NCBI GenBank assembly: GCA_049965775.1
Contig: JBMFVX010000157.1
Span: 1-6,105 of the forward strand
DNA length: 6,105 bases
Reading direction: 5' to 3'
Origin: JABEVB01 sp049965775
GTDB lineage: Bacteria > Planctomycetota > Phycisphaerae > WQYP01
Shown here: positions 1 to 6,105 of the stretch, in pieces
Layout of the letters: the number at the start of each line of letters is the position of its first letter
Numbering within the stretch: the stretch's first letter is position 1
Program-made: the position numbers and the translations under genes
The notes under the pieces: model-generated
Database searches by the model: none
Told to the model about the DNA's origin: nothing
The model's input: the letters and a program-made list of their open reading frames with translations, nothing else

Positions 1-1697
<1,697 letters not shown>

Positions 1698-1820
1698 ACA
1701 TTGATTTTGGACCGGTCAACGCTTTGCCGACTTTCGTCCGCATCACATCAACCTCTTCCAGAACCAATTATCCCGGCCTCTTGCGAAGCCGAGACGACCA
1801 ATCCACTTGAGTAACTTTGG

Positions 1821-1850
1821 TAACTGTGTTCAATGGGTAGAACACAGTTA
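1821..1850. repeat. Perfect 11-bp inverted repeat in the 23S leader
   Basis: TAACTGTGTTC (1821-1831) and GAACACAGTTA (1840-1850) are perfect inverted repeats around an 8-nt loop, about 125 nt before the 23S 5' end. In the rRNA direction the hairpin is preceded by an A-tract and has no U-tract after it, so it does not look like a terminator there. It is more likely a leader fold or processing structure. On the plus strand it is followed by ATTTTTT (1851-1857), which gives it the shape of an intrinsic terminator for antisense transcripts. Confidence 0.7.
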
Positions 1851-1990
1851 ATTTTTTAGCGCTCTTGACGCCCATACCCACAAGCCCCGTTCGCCGCCAC
1901 CCTGGTGAATGGCCGCTACTTGGCGCTTGCACTTATGAGCACTCAAGTTTGGATGTGGAGTTGTCTTTTTACCACATCACGCAATCTTCA

Positions 1991-2003
1991 ATTGTCAAAG
2001 AAC
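1991..2003 (-). promoter_or_regulatory. boxA-like rRNA antitermination site
   Basis: The minus strand reads GTTCTTTGACAAT, close to the E. coli rrn boxA core TGCTCTTTAACAA. In rRNA leaders boxA is bound by NusB-NusE (S10) and helps assemble an antitermination complex that keeps RNA polymerase from stopping early on a long untranslated transcript. It lies directly 3' of a perfect hairpin, the same boxB-then-boxA order as in rrn leaders, and about 295 nt upstream of the 23S 5' end. The call rests on motif similarity plus position. Confidence 0.75.
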
Positions 2004-2032
2004 GCCGACAAAAATTCCATCAGGTTGTCGGC
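2004..2032 (-). promoter_or_regulatory. boxB-like hairpin next to boxA
   Basis: GCCGACAA (2025-2032, read on minus) pairs perfectly with TTGTCGGC (2004-2011), giving an 8-bp stem with a 13-nt loop. The stem ends exactly where the boxA motif begins, as expected for a boxB element of an rRNA leader antiterminator. The loop is larger than a lambda-type boxB loop, so only position and structure support the label. Confidence 0.6.
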
Positions 2033-2118
2033 ACTCGCCCAAATAAGACAGGTTTGTTACCAGCCTTGTTTGACCGGGTGCGGGCTACCTGAAGCGCGTT
2101 CGTTTATATTTTTGGGTT

Positions 2119-2145
2119 GGTCCAGCGGCCCCTGCCGACCGGACC
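2119..2145. repeat. Two-tier GC-rich stem-loop in the 23S leader
   Basis: The outer arms GGTCC (2119-2123) and GGACC (2141-2145) enclose the inner arms CGGC (2126-2129) and GCCG (2134-2137), with small asymmetric bulges between the two helices. It lies about 90 nt upstream of boxB in the predicted leader RNA. Function is unknown. Confidence 0.45.
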
Positions 2146-2256
2146 CTTTAGGTGGGTTCCATATCAAGCAGAAAGCTTTATGCTGCACACATCAATTGGA
2201 TGTTTACAACCCGTGATGTGATTGGCAATCGTTTAGCTCCTTTTGCATTCCAAACC

Positions 2257-2278
2257 GGTAAGCAATTTTCGGCTTACC
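2257..2278. repeat. Stem-loop in the 23S leader
   Basis: GGTAAGC (2257-2263) and GCTTACC (2272-2278) form a perfect 7-bp inverted repeat with an 8-nt A/T-rich loop. It lies in the first 110 nt of the predicted leader and is presumed to be a leader RNA structure. No specific function can be assigned. Confidence 0.55.
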
Positions 2279-2341
2279 ACACCTGCCAAGCCTGCAACCA
2301 TTTTTGCGGTTGGCTTACAGCCTGGCGATTCATTTTGAGGC

Positions 2342-2369
2342 GTGCTAACCACACCCCAAACCTTAGCAC
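2342..2369. repeat. Stem-loop at the predicted 5' end of the 23S transcript
   Basis: GTGCTAA (2342-2348) and TTAGCAC (2363-2369) form a perfect 7-bp inverted repeat with a 14-nt loop. The predicted transcription start (2365-2369) falls within its first arm, so the primary transcript would begin with, or just inside, this hairpin. A 5'-terminal hairpin could affect promoter escape or 5'-end decay; that is inference. Confidence 0.5.
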
Positions 2370-2372
2370 AGT

Positions 2373-2421
2373 ATTCTATCGGACAAAATCAATCGTGTCA
2401 AGCACACACAAAAGATTTTTT
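2373..2421 (-). promoter_or_regulatory. Sigma70-type promoter for the 23S rRNA, with UP-like tract
   Basis: On the minus strand a perfect -35 TTGACA (2396-2401) is followed after exactly 17 nt by the -10 TAGAAT (2373-2378, 5 of 6 consensus). Immediately upstream is an A/T-rich tract, AAAAAATCTTTTGTG (about 2407-2421), placed like an UP element for the RNA polymerase alpha subunit, a usual feature of strong rRNA promoters. The predicted start is near 2366. The next gene downstream on this strand is the 23S rRNA, so this is taken as its main promoter. It is the best promoter match I see in the window. Confidence 0.82.
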
Positions 2422-2546
2422 CGTCCGTCTCTTAACCCGCCCTTATTAATTCTCTAAATCTATCCCCACTGCAGCACGTCTATAAGCACCACCGCCGCAG
2501 CATCATAACCGCCGCACCCAAAGATGCAACCGTCACAACAAATAAA

Positions 2547-2575
2547 AGATTACCTGCGATGCGCCCAAGTGTCAA
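2547..2575 (-). promoter_or_regulatory. Possible second, upstream promoter of the 23S unit
   Basis: A perfect TTGACA (2570-2575, minus) is followed after 17 nt by TAATCT (2547-2552), a poor -10 with about 3 of 6 consensus positions. It lies about 174 bp upstream of the main promoter, in the gap after the toxin remnant. Tandem promoters are common at rRNA operons, which adds some weight. The -10 is weak enough that this may be chance. Confidence 0.35.
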
Positions 2576-2582
2576 GCGATAC

Positions 2583-2604
2583 AAAAAGCCTATTAAAAAA
2601 GGCC
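2583..2604 (-). terminator. Weak intrinsic terminator-like hairpin after the PIN remnant
   Basis: On the minus strand GCCT (2600-2603) pairs with AGGC (2588-2591), with possible further T-A pairs inside after one mismatch, followed by a five-T run (2583-2587). Both in-frame stop codons of the short PIN remnant lie inside it. The stem is short and A/T-rich, so efficiency is doubtful. Its place between the upstream genes and the rRNA promoters makes sense for a terminator. Confidence 0.4.
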
Positions 2605-2709
2605 ATCTTTCAAAGCAAAATCGAGACAATTCCGGCCCGCAAGGCCGCAATCTGCGGCGCTGTTCGGCACCATAGAGCTTATGAGAAAATTGGCATCAAC
2701 AAGGATCAT
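2593..2709 (-). pseudogene. Truncated PIN-domain toxin remnant (38 codons)
   Basis: A 38-codon frame starts with MILVDANFLISSM, which matches the start of PIN-domain ribonuclease toxins: a hydrophobic beta strand followed by D-x-N-x-L, whose Asp (residue 5) is the first metal-binding acid. Intact PIN toxins are about 120-150 residues and carry three more conserved acidic positions. Here the PIN-like sequence fades after about residue 16 and the frame ends in TAA TAG within a terminator-like hairpin. No continuation of a PIN domain is visible in other frames downstream. The start codon overlaps the stop of the preceding antitoxin-like gene in an ATGA, the tight coupling typical of toxin-antitoxin pairs. 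The region after residue 16 includes a GC-rich palindromic repeat (2633-2651), a plausible site of rearrangement. The product should be inactive. The PIN assignment rests on a short N-terminus and is therefore moderate. Confidence 0.5.
2633..2651. repeat. Short GC-rich palindromic repeat, copy 1
   Basis: CGGCCCGCAAGGCCGCAAT matches copy 2 at 3081-3098 except for one extra A. It contains CGGCC and GGCCG arms that can form a small hairpin. It lies inside the PIN remnant just past where PIN similarity ends. It may be an intergenic REP-like element; two copies are too few to be certain. Confidence 0.45.
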
Positions 2710-2960
2710 TCGTCTCTTCCGAAGCAACTACGGCTTTGGCGCGATTGCTCATTCCATTCAGCGGCCACGCTTGTAGTCAACGAAAGGCTTTTTTGCAGGG
2801 CATCCAGGGTGGCCAGGAGTTGAGCGCTTTTAAGGTGTGCGGGAGCAGCTTCAAGCAGGACGATCACTTCGGCCCGGGTGCCCGGCGACAACTCGGGAGA
2901 TTTTATCTCCAGCGTACCCGCCGTTGAAACGGTAACAATCTGCCGTATTGCTGCAATCAT
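2706..2960 (-). CDS. Small antitoxin-like protein, partner of the PIN remnant (84 aa)
   Basis: This predicted 84-residue protein begins MIAAIRQIVTVSTAGTLEI. The first 40 residues (I-x-Q-I-V-T-V, G-T-L-E-I, then PELSPGTRAEVIVLLE) have the beta-strand, glycine and 'L-x-x-G-x-x-A-E-V-I-V' pattern of small AbrB-like or swapped-hairpin antitoxins that often precede PIN toxin genes. Residues about 45-70 look helical (LATLDALQKSLSLTT), as expected for a toxin-binding tail. Its stop codon overlaps the start of the PIN remnant (ATGA). I chose the ATG at 2960 because homology-like sequence starts there. The frame is open for 52 more codons to 3116, but that stretch is Cys/Trp/Arg-rich, covers a repeat and looks non-coding. 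No good Shine-Dalgarno is present; a weak AAGG lies 13 nt upstream, and a TATAAC that could serve as a -10 precedes the start by 9 nt. If real it is an orphan antitoxin that may be expressed poorly. The family assignment is by pattern only. Confidence 0.55.
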   Translation of the reverse strand: MIAAIRQIVTVSTAGTLEIKSPELSPGTRAEVIVLLEAAPAHLKSAQLLATLDALQKSLSLTTSVAAEWNEQSRQSRSCFGRDE

Positions 2961-3080
2961 CACACCAGTTATACCTTGGTCACATGCGTGATGCACACCC
3001 GCGATCCTGTAACGTCTCATTTTTTGAAAAGAGGCCCGCAATTTGGCTGCCCAGGCGCGTAAATTCCATCTACCGTCATT

Positions 3081-3098
3081 CGGCCCGCAGGCCGCAAT
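3081..3098. repeat. Short GC-rich palindromic repeat, copy 2
   Basis: CGGCCCGCAGGCCGCAAT is in the same orientation as copy 1 (2633-2651), 448 bp away, with perfect CGGCC and GGCCG arms around CGCA. It lies between the permease stop and the antitoxin-like gene. The two copies bracket the toxin-antitoxin remnant. A shorter related string, GGCCCGCAAT, occurs at 3033-3042. Confidence 0.45.
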
Positions 3099-3144
3099 GC
3101 AATACCACCCACCCACCGCACAAGCCGCGTCACCCTCTTAAGCG

Positions 3145-4785
3145 TTATTCAATTTCCTGTGTTTCAACATACTTTTGCAATTCTTCAACCGGTATCGCAG
3201 ACCGCAGCGCCACGAGTAAAATCACGATGCTGAATACCGCAACCAGCGGCACATCCCACGGAAACTTAAACCAGCCCCGCCCACCCACCATGCTTGGAGA
3301 ACCAACGTAATCCAACAGCCACAGCCCGCCAAAGTACGGCAGCACCCACCAGGTATGCCGCCACGGCAGCGCGTCAAACCCCGGACGATCAAACAACAGC
3401 CGATAGGCCAAAAACAGCACCAACAGCCCGCCAATAATGCCAAAGAGCACGCTGTTGTTGGTCAACCCGCCCCAATAGATTATTAAATTTGAAATGATAA
3501 ACGACAGCGGAGCCAGCACCGGCGCCCACCATAACCTGAACGGCCGAGGACGTTGCGATTCGGGCAGGCTTTTACGCAGCGCCAGCAGCACCACCGGCCC
3601 AATACCGTAAGACAGCGCCATCACGCCGCTTATATAGCCCACCAGTTTGCTCCACGAGGGCAGCGGCAACAGAAAAATAATGCCCACCAACAGACTCAAA
3701 ACACTCGCCGCCCATGGCACTCCCGCCTTGTTGAGCTTTTTCATCGAGTTATGAATCAGACCGGTTTCGCCCATGGCCGAAATCACCCGCGCCGATGTTG
3801 TGGTGTACACAAACCCGGTGCCCGAAGGCGAAATAACCGCGTCCGCATACAGCAGCCAGGCCAGCCAACCCAAGCCCAGCGCTTCGGCCAAGGCCGCAAA
3901 TGGCCCCGTTTTAGCCCCAAAATTAGGTATTTGAGCCAGGTGCGCCCAGCCGTATTGCTTTAACTCGGCCGGATTAATCGCCATTAAGAACGCCAACTGC
4001 AAAAACACATACAGCACCAGCCCCAGCAGCACCGATCCAATAACCGCAATGGGGAGGTTGCGTTTGGGGTTGGCGCTTTCGCCGGCCAATTCCACCGCCT
4101 GCCTGAAGCCCAGGTAACTGAAAATGACGCCCGCCGTCGCCAGCGAGGTAAATATGCCTTTGAATTGGCTGCCAAAGTGCACCGCCGAAACATGCAGGTT
4201 GCCGGTATGGTGCGCCTGAAACAGCAACACCCCAGCCGCCAGGGCTGGTATGGTCAACTTCCACCAGCCCAGCGAATTATTGATGCGCATGGCCCATTTA
4301 ATGCCGCACGCGTTGATAAGCGTAAAAAATATCAGCAGCCCCAGGCACACCAAAAAGCCCACCAACGTAATACTTTGACGGTGTGCCTGCATCAGCGCCG
4401 GCAAATAGCGGTGCACATGCGGTATGCTGTTCACATAGGCCATTACCGCCACCACCTCCACCGGGGCAATGACGACATAGCCTAAAAATAATATCCAACT
4501 CCAGATGCGCGACAAAAATATGCCATGACTAAGCTGCGGAAAGTGCACCACCGCCCCGCTCCGCGGAAACATGGTGGCCAGTTCGGCGTATACCAACGCC
4601 AGCAGCAGAATCGCCAGCCCGCCAAAAACCCATGCAAAAACGCTCAGCGGGCCTGCCGCAATGGCCGCGTTCCGCGGGCCAAGCAGCCAGCCTGAACCCA
4701 CTATGCCGCCCAGGCTTGCATACAGCAGGCCTATGACGCCGACTTCGCGCCTGAATCCGCTCTTGCCCACCACCGGTTCTGCCAT
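3145..4785 (-). CDS. APC-family amino-acid permease (546 aa)
   Basis: This is an inner-membrane secondary transporter of the amino acid-polyamine-organocation superfamily, probably importing an amino acid by proton symport. TM1 carries GGIVGSGWLLGP (residues 26-37), the glycine-rich unwound segment that contacts the substrate backbone. TM2 ends in the family signature YAELATMFPRSG (66-77). TM6 and the loop after it read FSYLGFRQAVELAGESANPK (222-241), the usual F-x-Y-x-G ... E-x-x-N-P-K-R block. I count about 14 hydrophobic segments (from about 17-35 to 510-528), more than the common 12 and close to aspartate:proton symporters of the YveA type; the substrate is not certain. The protein ends in a charged tail (PVEELQKYVETQEIE). 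The ATG at 4785 is preferred over one 18 codons upstream because AAGAGGAG lies 4 nt before it, and the extra residues (MRRRVVCRCGHTCCKRSV) look unlike an APC N-terminus. It follows the YhaM-like gene after 68 bp with no obvious terminator, so co-transcription is plausible. Confidence 0.9.
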   Translation of the reverse strand: MAEPVVGKSGFRREVGVIGLLYASLGGIVGSGWLLGPRNAAIAAGPLSVFAWVFGGLAILLLALVYAELATMFPRSGAVVHFPQLSHGIFLSRIWSWILFLGYVVIAPVEVVAVMAYVNSIPHVHRYLPALMQAHRQSITLVGFLVCLGLLIFFTLINACGIKWAMRINNSLGWWKLTIPALAAGVLLFQAHHTGNLHVSAVHFGSQFKGIFTSLATAGVIFSYLGFRQAVELAGESANPKRNLPIAVIGSVLLGLVLYVFLQLAFLMAINPAELKQYGWAHLAQIPNFGAKTGPFAALAEALGLGWLAWLLYADAVISPSGTGFVYTTTSARVISAMGETGLIHNSMKKLNKAGVPWAASVLSLLVGIIFLLPLPSWSKLVGYISGVMALSYGIGPVVLLALRKSLPESQRPRPFRLWWAPVLAPLSFIISNLIIYWGGLTNNSVLFGIIGGLLVLFLAYRLLFDRPGFDALPWRHTWWVLPYFGGLWLLDYVGSPSMVGGRGWFKFPWDVPLVAVFSIVILLVALRSAIPVEELQKYVETQEIE

Positions 4786-4789
4786 GACA

Positions 4790-4797
4790 CTCCTCTT
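4790..4797 (-). promoter_or_regulatory. Ribosome binding site of the permease gene
   Basis: AAGAGGAG on the minus strand lies 4 nt before the ATG at 4783-4785. It decides the start in favour of the 546-residue protein rather than the 18-residue-longer frame that opens at 4839. Confidence 0.75.
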
Positions 4798-4853
4798 GCA
4801 GCACGTGTGCCCGCACCGGCAAACGACGCGCCGGCGCACTGCCGCGGCACAGC

Positions 4854-5837
4854 TTATTCCGCCCCACCCGCCGATATTGAAGGCCGGTACAACTTGCCGC
4901 CAAATGCCCGATGAAAATCAGTCCAGTTACCCTCTTCCGTCGGCGAGGCGACGGCATCCAGCGCCATCTGCGTTTTGGCGTCAAGGTTGTCTATCATGTT
5001 GACCAGTATGGCCTCCGGCGTGCGCGGGGTTACCGCAGCGCCGAACTCCGGCTCACCATGGTGCGACAGCACAATATGCTCCAACGCCATCAGCACATCC
5101 GCCCGGAACGGTTTGCCGCGGGCGGCAGCAATCTGCTGCGCCCGCTGGTTAAGCCACAGCGTACCGAGCACAATATGCCCCACGAGCCGCCCCTTGTCGG
5201 TGTAGTCAAAACCAAATTCGTAGCTGAGTTCGGCGGTCTTGCCGATGTCATGCAAAAACAAACCGGCAAGCACCACATCCTGATCTATATCTTTGTATCT
5301 GGGGCAGATCACCAGGCCCAGTTCCAGCAGGGCCAGCGTGTGCTCAAGCAGGCCGCCGATCCACGCGTGATGAAAACTCTGCGCCGCCGGCGAGAGCGCG
5401 AATTTTTTCATGAACTCTTCATCATCCAGAAACGCCTTTACAATCGCCGCAATTTCCGGATGCTTAATCTGCCCGATAATCGCTCGCAGCCGCACCAGCA
5501 TATCGGGCACGCTTTTTTGCGTTTGCCGCAGCAATTCGCCGATGTTCACCTGGGCCAGGTCGGTGATGCGGACAATCTCCTCGGCCACAAGCTGCAGATG
5601 CCCCTGATAATTTTCCACGCGACCGCGCACCATTACATAACCCGTGCTCGGCAGACGGTTATACTGATCACGCGTGATGTTCCAGCCGCGGCAATTAATC
5701 GAACCGGTGGCATCGTTGCAGTCCGCCTTGAGGTAAAGCTTGTTGCTGCTGGTGGTGCCAAGCTGCTTGTTGGTGAGAATGAACGACTGATGAATGCTGT
5801 CGCCTTCGTTCATCTGGGCAATCGAAATTCGCGGCAT
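4854..5837 (-). CDS. YhaM/CBF1-type 3'-5' exoribonuclease, OB-fold plus HD domain (327 aa)
   Basis: This is a predicted cytoplasmic 3'-to-5' exonuclease of the YhaM family (B. subtilis YhaM, S. aureus CBF1; about 314 aa), which trims single-stranded RNA or DNA ends with a metal-dependent HD domain. Residues about 12-92 form an OB-fold nucleic-acid-binding module (LYLKADCNDATGSINCRGWN, then GYVMVRGRVENYQGHLQLVA). The HD domain spans about 150-295: H157 in FHHAW, H166 in GGLLEHT, the HD pair 196-197 in FLHDIGK, H221 in GHIVLG, the family-typical LSHHGEPEFG (258-266) and MIDNLDAK (281-288). The C-terminal FGGKLYRP resembles the end of the family. All expected metal ligands appear present, so it should be active. 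The start is supported by AAGGA 6 nt upstream of the ATG. It is the first gene of a possible two-gene unit with the permease. Family-level function is well supported; the RNA targets are unknown. Confidence 0.9.
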   Translation of the reverse strand: MPRISIAQMNEGDSIHQSFILTNKQLGTTSSNKLYLKADCNDATGSINCRGWNITRDQYNRLPSTGYVMVRGRVENYQGHLQLVAEEIVRITDLAQVNIGELLRQTQKSVPDMLVRLRAIIGQIKHPEIAAIVKAFLDDEEFMKKFALSPAAQSFHHAWIGGLLEHTLALLELGLVICPRYKDIDQDVVLAGLFLHDIGKTAELSYEFGFDYTDKGRLVGHIVLGTLWLNQRAQQIAAARGKPFRADVLMALEHIVLSHHGEPEFGAAVTPRTPEAILVNMIDNLDAKTQMALDAVASPTEEGNWTDFHRAFGGKLYRPSISAGGAE

Positions 5838-5843
5838 AGAGTT

Positions 5844-5848
5844 TCCTT
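5844..5848 (-). promoter_or_regulatory. Ribosome binding site of the YhaM-like gene
   Basis: AAGGA on the minus strand lies 6 nt before the ATG at 5835-5837, a normal spacing. It supports this start, which also matches where the OB-fold sequence begins. Confidence 0.65.
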
Positions 5849-6105
5849 AGCTAAAGCTGCCAAAGTGCGTAAGAGTAAGCGAATACGCCGGTCTAAACAA
5901 CCGCCGCAGTTGCATCGTTACCGGGGGGCGTGGCAATTTTTCCGGGCGGCCCGGGATCATGCCGATTTTATTGGCATTCCCAGTCGCTTTTGTCGGGTAC
6001 AAGGCGCTGGCTGCCTGCCTTGCGCTGAAGCGGAACGCAGAATCCTACACTCGGGCCGATGCAGACAAGATGTCTGCGTTACCGGCGCAGCCGGCTGACC
6101 GCCCG
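5849..6105. other. Intergenic region upstream of the YhaM-like gene
   Basis: No convincing gene is seen here. A long plus-strand frame enters it but is only the antisense shadow of the YhaM-like gene. The stretch should hold the promoter of that gene. Candidates on the minus strand are TAAAAT (near 5966-5971, good -10 but no clear -35) and TTGTTT, 17 nt, TACTCT (near 5872-5900, weak); neither is strong enough to call. It also has small palindromes, including CCGGG-CGG-CCCGG at 5942-5954 and ATGCC/GGCAT at 5959-5977, plus the pair listed separately at 6061-6094. Confidence 0.5.
6061..6094. repeat. Tandem pair of short perfect hairpins (REP-like)
   Basis: GCAGACA-AGA-TGTCTGC (6061-6077, 7-bp arms) is followed 4 nt later by CCGGC-GCA-GCCGG (6082-6094, 5-bp arms). 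Both have 3-nt loops and neither has a T-tract, so they do not look like intrinsic terminators. Paired tight hairpins in an intergenic gap resemble repetitive extragenic palindromes, but only one copy is visible here. Confidence 0.4.

Larger units (their letters stand above)
1698..2366 (-). other. 23S rRNA leader region (about 670 nt, non-coding)
   Basis: This stretch lies between the predicted transcription start (about 2366) and the 23S 5' end. It has no convincing reading frame and no tRNA (no GGTTCRANTCC T-arm with an acceptor stem), and it lacks the CACCTCCTTT tail of 16S. It does hold rRNA-leader signals: a boxB-like hairpin and boxA near 1991-2032, several short perfect stem-loops (2342-2369, 2257-2278, 2119-2145, 1821-1850), and a 9-bp long-range complementarity (1973-1981 with 2212-2220) enclosing boxB and boxA. 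The segment next to the 23S gene presumably forms one arm of the RNase III processing stem, whose partner would lie past the left edge. The start of the leader is inferred only from the promoter position. Confidence 0.75.

Noticed and set aside
1865..2457. Overlapping plus-strand frames of 75-103 codons in the leader
   Set aside because: They overlap one another, lack ribosome binding sites and run antisense to rRNA leader signals and the promoter. The translations look like random sequence.
2524..2823. Plus-strand frame of 99 codons
   Set aside because: It is antisense to the antitoxin-like and PIN-remnant frames, which have recognisable family patterns and an ATGA overlap. This one has neither a motif nor a ribosome binding site.
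2961..3116. 52-residue N-terminal extension of the antitoxin-like protein
   Set aside because: It covers a palindromic repeat and weak promoter-like sequence, and the family-like pattern starts only at the ATG at 2960.
1698..3144. A spacer tRNA (Ile or Ala) or 16S 3' end upstream of 23S
   Set aside because: I looked on both strands for a T-arm GGTTCRANTCC, a tRNA 5' half and the 16S CACCTCCTTT tail and found none. A covariance-model scan would be decisive.
4786..4839. 18-residue N-terminal extension of the permease
   Set aside because: It is Cys/Arg-rich, unlike APC N-termini, and lies upstream of a good Shine-Dalgarno (4790-4797) that serves the ATG at 4785.
4529..4984. 151-codon minus-strand frame between the YhaM-like and permease genes
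   Set aside because: It overlaps both well-supported genes in another frame and has the Arg/Gly-rich composition of a shadow.
4911..6098. 395-codon plus-strand frame
   Set aside because: It is the antisense shadow of the YhaM-like gene, rich in Arg, His and Gln as such shadows are in GC-rich DNA. The minus strand carries all the HD-domain residues.

Overview
The window looks bacterial, and every supported gene reads on the minus strand. From right to left, which is the direction of transcription, it holds: an HD-domain RNase of the YhaM type; an APC-family amino-acid permease; a short antitoxin-like gene overlapping the 5' stub of a PIN-type toxin; a promoter with a structured leader of about 670 nt; and the 5' half of a 23S rRNA gene that runs off the left edge.

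The main point is the 23S gene. The roughly 1.45 kb between its 5' end and the permease contains no 16S 3' end (no anti-Shine-Dalgarno tail) and no tRNA. It does contain a strong sigma70-type promoter (TTGACA, 17 nt, TAGAAT) with an A/T-rich UP-like tract, and a leader with a boxB-like hairpin next to a boxA antiterminator. I read this as a 23S gene transcribed apart from 16S. Unlinked rRNA genes are known in Planctomycetes and some other lineages. The N-terminal OB-fold plus HD architecture of the RNase also fits a planctomycete-like genome, but phylum assignment is an inference from little evidence.

Layout: 1-1697 is 23S rRNA (minus, partial). 1698-2366 is the rRNA leader, with boxA, boxB and several hairpins. 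2373-2421 is the main promoter, with a weaker candidate at 2547-2575. 2583-2960 is a toxin-antitoxin remnant. 3145-4785 is the permease. 4854-5837 is the YhaM-like RNase. 5838-6105 is an intergenic stretch with small palindromes.

The RNase and permease are co-directional, 68 bp apart, and each has a clear Shine-Dalgarno sequence, so they may be co-transcribed. Nothing in the sequence shows a shared function. The toxin-antitoxin remnant lies between this pair and the rRNA unit, and two copies of a short GC-rich palindromic repeat sit at its ends. I see no CRISPR array, complete mobile element or tRNA gene. The least ordinary parts are the freestanding 23S control region and the decayed toxin-antitoxin cassette just upstream of it.
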